Shown here piece after piece: positions 46,209 to 59,633 of a stretch of 64,000 nt of DNA (the stretch's first letter is position 1; each line of letters starts with the position of its first letter). A program made the translations under genes and the position numbers. The notes under the pieces were generated by a model that was given only the letters and a program-made list of their open reading frames with translations, was not told the origin of the DNA and did not search any database. Origin of the DNA: Ulota crispa (taxonomy: Eukaryota; Streptophyta; Bryopsida; Orthotrichales; Orthotrichaceae); the NCBI GenBank assembly GCA_963920765.1, contig OY987247.1:14294471-14358470 (forward strand), read 5' to 3'.

Positions 46209-47758
46209 TACATCAAGTGAGCTTTCTAGCCCTCCAACATGAATCAAATGCGCTGCATGTTTCTTAAGAGCATTAAGAATATTTCATAAACCTTGTTTTG
46301 GCAGTTTTTATAGCATTTATTCCTTACTCTATTCATTGTGCATTGTAAAAAACCAATGGACTATCAATCCTCACCAATGCTATAACTTATCATTAAAAAA
46401 TGGCAATGTCTACTTCTTTCTCTCTTGAATTGACTTCATCATGCCAATTATACCTTCAACACTTCACAAAAGTCCAACAAGAGGTAGTGAAGCAAGCCCA
46501 CAAATGCGTTTACCAAAAAACCACAAAATGGCTATGTCATTTTGCTCATCTATCTCAACAAATGAATCCATAAGGGTGAACCCGCTTCTTGAATCTTACC
46601 TCAATTAGTAGATATTTTTGACCAAAAATATGCCAATTGATATGAATACACGCTCATTTGGATCTTGTGCATGAAATTTTCATAAAGTGAACTTGCTCTT
46701 CTTTAGTTTGTGTATTATCAAAGTTGATATGTTCACAATATATTCATTTCATGAGGACATTGTGGTCTTAACCCTTTAAGGACCACACATGTTTTCACTA
46801 AATCTGCTAAAAACAAGGATGGTAAACTTAGATGTGGAATTGAATCAAATATGGACTCATTTTGAATAATCCAACTATATGAATGGAAAGAACATCTTGT
46901 TTTTTCTAAGGTGTCAAAGTTTTAACCAAATCTATTGTTGAAAGTAAAATATTCTAATGATTGAGTGAGTCATAGGTGGGAAATCTCTAGTTTTGATGCT
47001 TGAATGGCTCTAGATGTTACCACTTCATGGGAGCTTTGCTTGAGAAGAGCCTTAAGGTAGATGTGTGCTCTGAAAGCGACCTTTTTTTGAAAGCATCTCA
47101 TAGGTGGCTCAAGAATGGTTCTAAAGTGGTCCTTAAATGGATCCCTTTAAGTCATAAAAGAGAAGGTATATTTTATTGCAAGAGCCAATCATACTCCTTG
47201 GTTTCACCTCATCTCTTTACAAGTTGCAAGGGGATGGTTTATGAAAGACCTAGAGTCACAAATAGGTGTCTACTATAGCAAACTTTGAAAATTCATCAAT
47301 AACTCAATAATGCTTTGAAAAAAATTGTGTTACATTTGGCATCCATTTCTCTTTGTTTGAAAATTAAACAAAAAAACTTCTTATGGCAAAAGGTCCATAA
47401 AAATTTGACCAGCCCTTAAAGTGACTGTTTGGAGCATCTACCTTATGTTTCTAAAAAGCAGGGTTTCCTACCTTTCTAAGAAGACTAGTTTCTCACAAAA
47501 TGGATAAAAATAGCAATCCCAAGGAGTATCTAAATGGACAAAAAGGGTCAAAATTTCACTTTATTTGCTATGCTAAAGCTATTCTATACAAAAATTTCAT
47601 AAACGCCATGGAAAATCCAACCAATGAAAACAATCAAGAAGTGGCTAAATGTAAATTGACAACTTTAAAAATAAAAGGACAACACCATTTCAATAGATCT
47701 TTAAACATCACAATTATATTGCTATTGTATAGAAAAACAATATGAGTGTATTTCTTAA

Positions 47759-48291
47759 CTGCTAAGCGCCCAATTGACCATTTTTTGGTCGCTGCCCTTA
47801 TTTTCATGCTATCCAAGATGCAAAAGAATTTTTTTTGAAAAAGAAAAGTACATTTAAATAGAAAAGCAAGTCTACTTTCCCACTCAACTTGAATCATGTC
47901 AATCCAAGTTAAACTCCACCAAGGAGAAAATTTCAAAGATATACACTTCAATATTTGCTAGTTACAAATTTTACTAGTTCAAGAAACTAATGATGTTCTC
48001 CTTTGAAAATTTGTATTTTTTAATCTTACAATAGAATGTCTATTTTTAACCAATCATACCAATTTATAAAGTCTATAAATAAAACTTGTAATTTTGGTGA
48101 ATATTAAATGATAAATGCTTCTAAATTCATTAAATTAAAATCCAAAACCTTTTTGAATGTTTGATTGTATAGATAATTATTAAACATCACGATCCTTATT
48201 TTCTCTTTTGAAGCAAACTTCATCAAAGTTATAAAAGTATCATTTTATAATGCATATGTGTTTTGCTCTTACCCCCTTGGGCTTTTAAGGG
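47759..48291. mobile_element. TTAA-bounded element (533 bp) nested in G
   Basis: TTAA at 47755-47758 and 48292-48295. Left CTGCTAAGCGCCC, right GGGCTTTTAAGGG. The left end also resembles the 54957 element (TTTTGGTCGCT follows in both). Confidence 0.5.
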
Positions 48292-48347
48292 TTAAGCAAT
48301 CTATAAATTTTTTGGACCACACAATTGAAATGTGACATTCTTCTTAA

Positions 48348-49254
48348 CCCCTTAGGGTTGGAGGAGGCAGAAACTGCCTTTTTAGGTTTTGAAATGAGAT
48401 TTAGGGTGTGTTAGCAATTTTGGATCATGGGTTGATCAATTACAAACATGTAAGGAATGAAGTCTATTTTCACAAGCATTTGTTTGATCAAAGTTTGGAA
48501 TTACATCTTGTTGTAGAGAGAGTGATTTATCACAAGGGGTATCAGAAAATTTGAGTGTTTAGTACAAATCACTCATTAAAACACCAACAAGAGGATGACG
48601 TCACTTGATGTCTTTAGGGACCAAGTAAGTAGTGCCATGACAACGGCCAATTCAATTATTCTTTGGCTTTGTACCCCCTACTTGAGCATTTCAGTCCTTT
48701 TAGCGTTGCATGGTCAAAATCACTTATATATTGTCACACTTCTTTTGAAAAACACATGGTCGTAGATCAATACTATTCAAATAACTTATCCGGTTGGATT
48801 TTCTAACCATGCAAATCTCATTTTTCTAAAAATGATCAAAGTTCCATGATCTTTTCCACAAATTCTGCACCCTAACCACCCATGCCTTTCCTTCATCAAA
48901 TACAACAAATGGTACAACTTTTTCCCAAAACCCTAAGTCCAAGCCCTTCAACATATCACATATAAGAAAAATATACAATTTCAAAATCTTTATCTATGGT
49001 AATTGCTTGTAGGAGCCATTCATTCAACTTGTACAATCCAAACTTAATCCAATGCACCATCTTTCACTTAACCAATGCAACACATATCATAAATAGATAG
49101 GTCCAAAAAATTTACGTGCTTATCTTCTAAGACCGCAATTTACATTGATACGGTTGGATTGTGCTTTTTACATTTGAATTAATTACTAAAAAGTTTGAAG
49201 CATTTAGTTTTTCCAAAAGAATGACCAGCTTGGAAAGCAAGCGGCTCTAAAGGG
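48348..49254. mobile_element. TTAA-bounded element H (907 bp) nested in G
   Basis: TTAA at 48344-48347 and 49255-49258. Ends CCCCTTAGGG and CTCTAAAGGG. No coding region. Confidence 0.6.
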
Positions 49255-49506
49255 TTAAACGTTTGATGTATTGAGTTGTTGCTTTGATCCATCTATGACC
49301 AAAGCGGATTTGTATTTTGAGACTATGCGGTATAGACACAGTTTTTTGTCAATTCACACCCGATTTTGTTGTTGTTTTTCTAATTGAATGCAAAATTCTT
49401 GTGAACACATGCGTTCTTCAAGACTAACTTCCAAATTGTTGAGCAATTTTACTCTATAAGTGAGAAACCACTCTTTGCTACCAAAATATGGTTGCTTGGT
49501 CCTTAA

Positions 49507-50253
49507 CCCATGTACGCCCCATAGGCCTAAAAGTGGCCTCTTAGGATGTCAAAGGCGTTTTTGAGGCAATGAATCTTATTTTTTGACATAGCTATAATTT
49601 ACAATTATCTAGGCATTGAAGTGCTCTATGTAAGTGGAATAATAGCAAGGCAAGGTAAATGTTGTAGAGGTATCTCAAGACCCTTGACTACTTGGAACAT
49701 CATATGGGGCGAGGTAGCAAGTAGCATTTTAGAGGCTACCATTGGTCAATACTCCTTAAAAACTTCCTTGCATGTGCTTTGTGGTAGCGGAAAATTTGCC
49801 AACAAGGGTTTAAGCATGTTCTAAACCATTTTTGTGTCAACCCTCACCGATTGTGCCAGTCATTATTTTTTGTACAATAGCTATTTAAAATCCTAAAACT
49901 TAACATAAAAAGAAGTACAATTTTTGAAAATTTGCAAGTGTGTGCATTCACATCTAACCTTGCTACTCACAAAATTTGAAATAATTCAAGGGCATACAAA
50001 ATTTTGGAAGAATCAATAAGTATCAATTACCTTCAAAAAGTTGAGATTTTATCATTACATGATGTTTGATCAAATGTTATAATCTCCTATCTCCCACAGT
50101 CAAATGTTCTCAAAAGCTGTTTTCTAAGTAGATGTTTCATTGTTTTCAACGATCACTTTTTATAAATCATCTGATTGATTGAGATGTGGTGCATCAAAGT
50201 TGTAAATCTCCTAAAACCCTGATTTTGGTGGAAATGGCTTCGGCGCGTAGGGG
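49507..50253 (+). mobile_element. TTAA-bounded element I (747 bp), nested in G's right TIR
   Basis: TTAA at 49503-49506 and 50254-50257. Ends CCCATGTACGCCCC and GGCGCGTAGGGG. The interior is collinear with 54957-55719 (GCAAGGCAA, TTTGTGGTAGCGG, AAGTGTGTGCATTCACAT). Confidence 0.8.
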
Positions 50254-50664
50254 TTAAAAGGTTAGTATGCATTATTACTAAGTCATTGTCAGTTTGAAAC
50301 TGGCCTTTTTGCTTTTCAATATGTTTTACTCTAAATTAGTGGGTTTTGAAATATTAAATTTGACTATCCAAATTGCACCTTACTTGTATGTGTCTTTGGT
50401 AAGCTACTACTCCATGTAAGACAAATGTGCATTATTTTATCTCAATTGCTTTATATTAGAGGCCACAAACGGAGTTTTTTTTTAATCTAATCTAACCCCT
50501 AAATGCCCACGGTACTTTTCTCGTCAAGCGTTTTTGAAATTTTTGAACTGTGGTTGTAAGATCATTATTAAATATTGAAAGAAATTTGTAATAATAAGAT
50601 CATGAACTTCAATGCTTTTAGATGATGTTGTTAAAAATGATCAAAAAATCCATGTGAATGTTAA

Positions 50665-51331
50665 CCCTTAAATTTTTCTTAGACCCAAATTGGGTCAATT
50701 GGTTTTTAGCAATGCCATTTAAGACTTTAGGAATGTGAAGAGTCATTTGAACTTTGACTCATTTGAAAGATAAACAAGTTAGCTATGTAAGGGTGTTTTC
50801 AAATTTAGAAAAAGAGTCACCACTGAATTTATAGAAATTTTCAAACCATGGGTGGTCTTGGAGTTGTAGTGTTAAATTTTGGCCTTGGATTTGTGAAAGT
50901 CTTCAATTTACTCTCAGTTTTTGAAATTTAAGGGTAAAGTGGTCACTATTGCAAGACCATGTTCTCACTCATTTTTTACCTTAAGAATACAAGACTTATT
51001 TCTATGCATGTGGAACTTGATTACCTTGAGAATGAGCATAAGATGCCAACTTTTCAAAATGTTATGTGTCCAAAAGAGCCAATCAAAGCACAATTTCAAC
51101 TACTCCAAAACATTGGTTTCCTTGTAGTACCATTTACACTTTTGTTATAATCTTCCAATCAAACCCTTGGATTGAAACCAAACTTTGCAAAAATGATAAG
51201 GACTTGGCTTTCTATAAGATCTTACGGTTACTTTGGCCTAAAAATGACTCATCATTCTTTAAGCTTCACCCTTTCATAACTTACAAAATTGAGGTCCAAA
51301 ACACCTTCAAAATGGCTGAAAATTTTAAGGG
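50665..51331. mobile_element. TTAA-bounded element K (667 bp)
   Basis: TTAA at 50661-50664 and 51332-51335. Ends CCCTTAAATTTTT and AAAATTTTAAGGG. A partial further end (CTAACCCCTAAATGCCC) at 50492 has no partner in view. Confidence 0.75.
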
Positions 51332-51480
51332 TTAAGAGATTTGTGACTAACCATGAAAGAGTACAAAATTTACTATTTTTTTTGGATGGGAATGCTATAG
51401 CGTGAGTAAGGATTCATGAGCAATGAGCCATGAGCCTAGATTGTTTGTCAAAATACTAAATTTCACCTATAACCATGTTG

Positions 51481-52312
51481 TTCACCATATTTTACCCTTC
51501 AAAAATCTTGGCATTTTATAAAACAAAATTAGCGTTTTAGAAACTTGTACCATTTAAAAAAGATTCTTATTCAATCCCAATCAAGCACACCAAAAATTGA
51601 GTTTCAAAAAGCCAAAACCCTATTATTGGTGAATTATTTTACATAATATTCATGGTTTTACGTGATAAATGATTAACAAAATTTGGTAATGAACTTTTGA
51701 GATTCAATTGCATGGATGCATAGGAAACATCCATATGCTTGTCTTTCCTTCTAACAATTATCTCCAAAAAGTTTTAAAATTCCTTCTATGTAGATTTTTA
51801 TGTTGGAATGATCATGATCAAATCTTGTAATATAGATATTTATGTATTTTTGACTAGTTTTTGGCAAAATAACCATATCATAATGCTTAAAGATTCAAAC
51901 CTAACTATATTACTTAAGTCAAACAAAAAAATCTAATTACTACAAAGAAATATCTAGTTTACAAGATTTGGTCATAATCACCTCAACATCAAAATCTACA
52001 TAGAAGGAATTTCAATTTTTTTTGGAGATGCTTGTTAGAAAGAAAGTTGTGCGTATGGATGATTGTTTCCTATGCATCCATTCAATCAAATCACAAAAAT
52101 TCATTACCAATTTTTTTTTAATCATTTATCATGTAAAACCATGAATATTATGTAAAATAATTCACCAGAAATAAGATTTTGGTTTTTTGAAATTCAAAAT
52201 TTGGTGTGCTTGATTGGGATTGAGTAAGAAATAAAAAATAATGGTACAAGATTCTAAAATACTAATTTTAATTTATAAAATACCAAGTTTTTGAAGGGTA
52301 AAACATGGTGAA
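51481..52312. mobile_element. long foldback element, family P copy 4
   Basis: Mirrored arms start TTCACCATATTTTACCCTTC and end in the near complement. Internal GATCATGATCAAATCTTGTA and AATCACCTCAACATC flank the loop. Arm sequence is related to 21502-22376. Confidence 0.8.
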
Positions 52313-52683
52313 CTAAACTAGCTTGTAGGTCACTGCAATGTATAAGGAGTACCGACATTTAGTTACAAGCTAGCCGGATAATCAAATTGAATTCAAAAGT
52401 TTAGGAAAAAAGCCGACCATTTATTTGTATAAGGTTAGCTGGGAGTACATTCTACACAACCACTTGGCCCAAAATAATGTAGGGTAAGCTTAACAAAAAA
52501 CTTCCCGGACTATGGGTCACGGTACTCTCGGACAGTCTGAATACCGTGGAAACTCAACCTAATGTAAAGTACCGTCGATGATAATGGAAAAATGGATGGA
52601 TGAATGGCGACTTTCGTCTTCCGAACAGAAACCCGAACTTGGATGGGACCGTTGAACAGACATCATCCAGCGCGGGGAGGAGA

Positions 52684-52719
52684 GGCGGGAAGTCCCGCCA
52701 TTTTTCCAATCTCCCGCCA
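52684..52719 (+). promoter_or_regulatory. E2F-like sites in the histone H3 promoter
   Basis: GGCGGGAA at 52684-52691, TCCCGCCA at 52693-52700 (together almost palindromic) and TCCCGCCA again at 52712-52719 match the E2F consensus. They suggest S-phase expression. A TATA-like AATTATAA lies near 52745. Confidence 0.6.
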
Positions 52720-52890
52720 ATACCTCGAACTGGCCTTCAAACCCTAATTATAAGCTTGCTCGCAAAGCCTCCACTCTCACTCCCTCCCTCTCTCCCGGTG
52801 CACTCTTCCGCTCTTTCTCTCTTTCAAATCTCGTATTGTTCACCGGTCTAGTTTGTTAGCGCAATTCAAGTTCAGCAGATCCAGTTTGCG

Positions 52891-52980
52891 TGGTAATTTG
52901 AGTGCAGTAGCTCTCTCTGTTTCGGTGTTACAGCAATTTGAGTGCAGTAGCTCTGTTTCGGTGTAACTTAGCAATTTGAG
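52891..52980 (+). repeat. tandem duplication in the H3 5' leader
   Basis: AATTTGAGTGCAGTAGCTCT is repeated (52895, 52935), with GTTTCGGTGT after each and a third partial copy GCAATTTGAG before the ATG. Confidence 0.85.
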
Positions 52981-52986
52981 GTGTAG

Positions 52987-53403
<417 letters not shown>

Positions 53404-54956
53404 ATTTGAACATATGGAAGCTTTCTCTAATTGTCTTTTGCTTCAGAAGCTAGTAAGTGACCATACTCATTTTACCGGTAGCTGACTGACTATCAGGCGG
53501 CTTTCACATTTTGTATATTAAACTCTTGACCTAATTTTAGAAGGTTCATATAATCTGGTATTATTGCAATATGGCATTTGCAAACTGAAATTACAACTTT
53601 GTCTGTAAGTCGTCGCTGTCCCACTTCTGATCATTTAACTTAGCTGTGTCTTGGAGGCGTTGTCAATGTGGATTGATATACGATTGCCTCAGCTTTGAAT
53701 TGAATTACCTCTACTGGTCAGTTTCACCCCTGCATCATTTAGTTACCAAGATTTGCTTAGCAATTTCAGGAAGTACTTGTCCCTGTGAAAGACAGTCATG
53801 CTACTTTCTTAAAGATAAATAGTTCTCAACGGTAAGTAGCTTTATAAATCTAGTTCTGCGCAATACACGAAATCTTGCACAACGTCCAGCAGCTTAGAAG
53901 ACTTTTGTTACCGGCTCCATCAAATACATATATACTGTAGCTTGCTGGTTAGAAAATCATTGTGCTTTGTATTAAACTCATGCTTTGCACAGGATGTCTT
54001 ACTAAATCCCGTGGTGCTGCAAAACCTATCTAACCATCATTCAGATTTCCTCTTTACCAACTCTAGAATAACTTAACACTTTCATTGACATTGCCAACAT
54101 TTAAATACACTAACTAGCAATGTTGCAACTACTAGAATACATGGCAAGGCTTTCTTTCAGTTCTTATGTAGTGACAAAACATGACACTAAACGACAGCAG
54201 TGAAGCAAGCAAAGATTTAGTGCTGCTGCAACGCCTTTATTTTTTTCCCCCGAGTGTTTTGGTAGTGAAAATCGTTGTAAAAGCTTCACGAGAGTTGTGG
54301 ACAGGGAAATAATGAAAAAACTTGCGAGGACTGTTGCAAGCTCTGTTTTGTGTTGTAGTGGAAGGAGCTGCTGTGGTCGTAGTTAGTTGTGGAGACTTAG
54401 CACTGACGGCATCGCCACAACTCACAACTCCACATGCGCTTGTGCTTTCGTAAGCTTGAGGGTGCCTCCAGGACGTAATTTTCGTAGTGTTAGAACATCT
54501 CCTGCCACCGGTCAAATGAAGCCCTTGGAAATTAGGTTTGTAGGGGACAAGAGCTGCAAGTAGTGCAACATGGTGAGAAGTTCTCTTGCAATTTGAAAAG
54601 TTTCAAGACTTGCACTTGTGTTAGAACAAATTGTACTAGTACATTTGGTTGTGCAACGTGAACAATGCTTGGTAGGGACTTTGGAAGGGATTAGAAGAAA
54701 TCTCGAATTTGACGTGGAATTGGTTAAACCTGAATGATCCCATGTTGGAAACTCTAATTGCAAAAACCATTATAGGTGGAATGCAAAGGGCTCATTTGGC
54801 AAGTGGCAGGAGATGCTCTTACCTAGCCCTAAAGCCTGAAGGCCAGGGTGCATTGACCCCCTTGTTGCCCCCCACTTGGATGAATGGGGCTTGGGCTTTG
54901 TTCATTGCACATTCATGTTTTCATGAGAAGGGTAGAAAAGCTTAGCTCATCTTTAA
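53404..54956. other. intergenic stretch after H3
   Basis: 3' region of H3, then DNA without a recognised gene. A reverse-strand frame at 54237-54515 (serine/threonine-rich) is not supported. Confidence 0.5.
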
Positions 54957-55719
54957 CCCCTGAGCGCCCCAACTACTAGATTTTGGTCGCTCCAGATTTT
55001 AAAGCCTTGTTTGGAGGCACTAGATCTAACTTTTTGGTCTTGCTATAAATTACAATTATGAAAGCATTCAAGTTGTCCATGTCAATGGAGTAATGGCAAG
55101 GAAAGCCAAATTGTTGTATAAGCATTGTAAGAGATTTGATTTGGTGAAACACCGTATGGGGCAACGGGGACGGTTTAGCAAGCAATGTTTTACATGCTGC
55201 AACCGGTCAACATCCCATGCAAGCTTCCTTGTGTAAGCTTTGTGGTAGCGGGAAAGTTGTTGGCAAGGGTTCAAGCATGTTCTAGACCCTTATTATGGCA
55301 ACTGTCACCAATTGTGCTGGTCATTGTTTTCCATGCGTTAGCAATTTGAAGTCCTAAAAACTTGACATAAAAAGAAGTGCAATCTTCAATAATTTACAAG
55401 TGTGTGCATTCACATTTGATCTTGCTGCTCACAAAATTTGAGATTAATTTTGGGCTAATAGAATTTTGTAAAAATCATCAAATAGCAACTACCTACCAAA
55501 AAATGAAATTTTGTCATCACATGTTTGATCAAATGTTATAATCTCCCATCTCCCGCGGTGAATTATTCCCAAAATTTGCAAGCCATTTCCTAAGTAGGTG
55601 TTCCACTATTTTCAATGGTCACTTTTTGTGAATCATCTGATTGACTGAGATACGATGCATCAAAGTTGTCGGTCTCCAAAAACCCGGATTTTGGTGGATA
55701 CGGCCTGGGTGCTCAGGGA
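54957..55719 (+). mobile_element. TTAA-bounded element J (763 bp), same family as 49507
   Basis: TTAA at 54953-54956 and 55720-55723. TIR CCCCTGAGCGCCC and TCCCTGAGCACCC (11/13). Interior collinear with element I. Confidence 0.85.
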
Positions 55720-56159
55720 TTAAAGACATGGCTGAAACTAAAACTCTGCCCCTATTTTGGAGTTGGTGATTTTGTTCGCTTCTAGGATTCAAGTAAAAAT
55801 CTGTCCTTATTTTTGGAGTTGGTGAATTTTGTTTGCTTCTAGGATATCTTAACTAGTGTAATATTTTCAATCCTAAAATGAATTCAAAATTTGAGACCAA
55901 TTAAGCTCTTGGTCTCATTTGCCCAAGCGGGGGATAATGAGGGGGTCAATTTATCTTTGGTTATATGAAGTATTCTAGTGTAAGAAATGGTAGTTGGAGA
56001 CTTATAGGGTCACTATATGTAATGTTAAGGCTTAAGTTATATTTGGAGTTGGTCTAATTTGTCTTCAATTGGGTTAAAGAGGGGCTAATTTATAACTAAT
56101 AGTTTTATGTTCTTGAATTGGATCAAGACATAATTTAGGGAAACATGTAGATTTGCTAG

Positions 56160-56312
56160 CACTAGAAGAAAAACCTGTCCTAAACGATTAGTTCATGATG
56201 ACTGCTAATGTCCTAAATGACTCAATTTGACTGTAATTGAGTCATTGTATAATCATTTAGGACATTTGCAGTCATTGTGAACCAGTTGTTTAATACAAGA
56301 TTTCTTCTAATG
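56160..56312. mobile_element. CACTA-type MITE forming a hairpin, 153 bp
   Basis: Begins CACTAGAAGAAA, ends TTTCTTCTAATG, and is flanked by TAG at 56157-56159 and 56313-56315, the 3-bp duplication of CACTA elements. The arms (GATGACTGCTAATGTCCTAA) fold on each other over about 65 bp. Confidence 0.85.
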
Positions 56313-56315
56313 TAG

Positions 56316-57356
56316 GTGCAATAGTAAGATCGGTCACAATAGTCACGGTAAATTTGGTATGTTATATGCTAATTTTTTTAAATAACATCTCAAATACTCT
56401 GATTCAAGTGGCCAAAATCTTAATGAGATTACACAAGCATGGACCTTATCTTAGTTGAGGGTGTGTGAAGGATGTTGTGTATGGGAATTGGATTGTCAAG
56501 TTGGTACTTGCGGGGTAGCAGAAGGTTGTGGCCAAAACCATACTTGAAAAACAAGGGGAGATGCCACACCTTTAAACTAATTGAACCTAGTGAAATTAAA
56601 ATTCATCCAAGTATCAATAATTTTGCAATGTTGAATTGCACTATATGAAATATCTTTTGTAGTACTTCAATGCATTATTGCAAGCTTTTTGAGTTGTTTT
56701 GGTTGTTGAGAGTGGAGTTTGTCAACATTTCAACATAAGTATAATATATTTGATTTTATAACAATAATTTGTTTTTTTGCACCTTGCATTTTTTTTCAGC
56801 CATTTTTTTTTATAAACTAGATATTAGGCTATGGTGTAACAATTGTGATCTCCTCTAAAAGGTTAAGTAGAAATCAAACCCTTTAAACATTGTCAACAAT
56901 TGCATGCCTTTTACTACATATAGAGAAGCTTATTTTTACTAAGTTATTGTGTGGAAATTCCTATATGAATTAATCACAAGTGCTAAAACCTAGAACTAAA
57001 GACATTACATATGTATCATCATTCAAAACACAAAGCTCAATATTCAAATTTCCAAAAACTGCCAGGAAAACTAGTCTAGATAAATTTGATTTCAGAACTC
57101 CTTAGTGACCATGTTTGGTCAATCCTCTACAATAGTAAGGTGTTGATAAATTGTAATTCAACTTCTTTTTATTGTATTTCATTTATTAAAAAAAAAGAGA
57201 CTTTTGCAGCTTTTCCAAGCATATGATCAAAATAAAAATGAAATCTGGAGAACAATAAGTTTTCAAATCTTGCTCAAAGTTTTTAAGACCTTGTCTATAC
57301 TCTAAAATTTAATAATCCGGCTGTACAATGGTTTATATAAGAGACAATAAGAAAAT
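56316..57356. other. gene-free stretch
   Basis: AT-rich; nothing beyond chance frames is seen. Confidence 0.6.
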
Positions 57357-57746
57357 GGGAATTGATATGTGTACCACACCCTAGGGGAAAATTTTAGACT
57401 TCTACCATCAAAAAGTTGAATTTGAGAATTTGGAATTCAGATTTGGATTAAGAGACCATGATTTAGTCTAGAACCATAAAAGAAGTTGCAATTCAACAAC
57501 ACCCAATGAAAATGTTTATCTTTTTTTACAAACAAAAGTAAAAGTAAAACTTTTCTCCCTAGCTAAACTTTTTCATTGAGTATTGTTGAATTGCAACTTT
57601 TTTTATGGCTCTAGACTAAATCATGGTATTTGAGTCCAAATCTAAATTCAAATTTCTCAATTTCATCTTTTTGATGGTAGAAATCTAAAATTTTCCTTGG
57701 GGTGTGGTATAGTGATTGAAAGGGTGTGGTACACATGTCAATTCCC
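57357..57746. mobile_element. Mutator-like foldback MITE, family B copy 3 (390 bp)
   Basis: GGGAATTGATATGTGTACCA...TTCCC with an exact 9-bp duplication TAAGAAAAT (57348-57356, 57747-57755). The two halves are inverted repeats. Confidence 0.9.
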
Positions 57747-57824
57747 TAAGAAAATAAGCAACCTTCCCCTATTTTTACTAATCTACTACACTTGTTTAAA
57801 CACACAGTTACACACAATCCTATT

Positions 57825-58760
57825 ACTTTCACCTCTAACAATTTCAATTTTGATGCCAACAAAAAGATTTTATTTACATAAATACTAAAGTCTCATCTTT
57901 GATTAAGTATACAATCTTGATATTTTTTGCCTTTGTTTTTTGTGACTTGGTGTGGGATCCAAAACAAACAAACATTTAGGTCAAGCTACCCTTCAAAAAT
58001 GAAGGAAGTGTATCTAATTTCCTTTTTGGGTTCACTCACAACTTTCTTGAACTAATCTGAAAACCATTCTTTAGAAAGAGATCATGTCAAGATTTCACTT
58101 AACTATATAACGATGAAGAACATATTACAAAAGATAATAATAAATTTAGATGATGACACAATTCAATGACTAGGACACAAGTGAGGAGAACATGTAATGT
58201 ACGTACAAACTAAAAATCTTCATTTGCAACAAAGATTCCTCTGGAGTGTGAATATAAGCTTCCTCAAGAATGTTGCACGATACTAATTCAAATTCAAGTT
58301 AATCTAAGTTTGTCACAATCAGTTTTCAGTAGTATGACTAAACCCAACAGAAATATCACAACAAATTATTCCATAGCTAAAAAAAGGTGAGCACCGCACG
58401 GTTAAACTTGAATATTTTAGGAGCTACAAAAAAAACGCAAATACCGTAATGTTAAGTTTGCCTTTTTTGCAATTTTAGGAGTGTTTGTAGCAACTTGAGC
58501 TGGGTATGAAAATTACACTTCTAGTGCAATGCACTGCTCCCAAACGTGGCTTACCTCAAGGAAAAGAAAACACCCCTAAACTAGCTAATAATTCCAAATT
58601 CAACATTATGGCTTTTATTTATATTGAGGCTATACTAAAACGTTTAGTATAAGCTTGCTAAAACTAACCACACTTGTGAATTTTGCGCCACTGCCAAAGA
58701 AACGTGGCTGAGTTTAGCAAAATGCATATCAGTTTTTTTGTGGTAGTGTAATAGGCATGG
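57825..58760 (+). repeat. duplicated block, copy 2, with empty TTAA site
   Basis: Collinear with 43400-45585. At 58299-58302 it has an unoccupied TTAA, where copy 1 holds a family A element. A hAT-like segment lies at 58532-58693. Confidence 0.7.
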
Positions 58761-59633
58761 TACCTAAAAATAGCATATGTTGAGATATTTGTATCTACAA
58801 AATATCCTCAACAAAGCGCATCTTTTTATGTATTGTAAAGAAAGATTCTAAGAGCTTGAACTCATGTAAATAAAGACATGTTCCTCAATTCAAACTACTT
58901 GAAAACATCTTGTTAGAGTTTGGGAAGAAATTTTAGCTTCACCAACTAAAATCTTGCATTTTCCATTTTCCATTTTCAACCGATTTTCATAAGAATGCAC
59001 CAAAGATTTCCTATGTTTATACTTATATGTACTATACTTAATTTTTTTGAATGGTCCGGCTATTTTGTTGTTCTTTATATTTTCTACAATTTCAACCACC
59101 TAAAAATACACTAAATAGATTCAGGATAATGATAAGCGCTTTGAGCTTGAGTAGGTATTCAACTGGGTATGTTCACCCCAAAGTTGTACTCTTGGCAATG
59201 GAACATGGAATTTCACAGTTCCTCTACCTTTAAGATTTGCTTAATACACTAGGAAATTTCGATTACCCTCACGACATTAACAAACAATACACTAAATGAC
59301 TGTTCTTCCCAAACACGGCATCCTGCATTTCAATCCCAAACCTTCTTGCACTACCATGGAAAATTATTTTAAAATTACAGAAAAATAAATGCTACAATAT
59401 TAAAGCACATTTATGTAGTGCTTCTAGCCATTTGAGCTACTTGTAAAAAATCACATTTGGGAGCACGGGTCCAGTGCAGCCATGGCCAGTGAGGAAAGCT
59501 TTGTGAAACGTTCCGGCCTAAGCTTACTCATGCTTTGCTCTTATTTGTAATGGCTTAGACATGAGAATGCCTTTGAGTGAGGCCCTTGCCCTAAACTTAG
59601 AATGCATGTATCATAACTTAACTTTAACAGAGA
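58761..59633. other. gene-free stretch
   Basis: Short frames only. A fragment near 59405-59470 (AGCCATTTGAGCTAC) resembles the CAGTGATC MITE family. Confidence 0.5.

Larger units (their letters stand above)
46772..50261. mobile_element. outer TTAA-bounded element G, split by three nested elements
   Basis: TTAA at 46768-46771. Left TIR CCCTTTAAGGACC. The right TIR is found as GGTCCTTAA (49498-49506) plus AAGG (50258-50261) with TTAG after, interrupted at TTAA by element I. Joined, it matches the left end and its TTAA at 15 of 17 bases. Elements at 47759, 48348 and 49507 lie inside. Open frames at 47000-47278 and 47500-47745 are not recognised. Confidence 0.65.
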
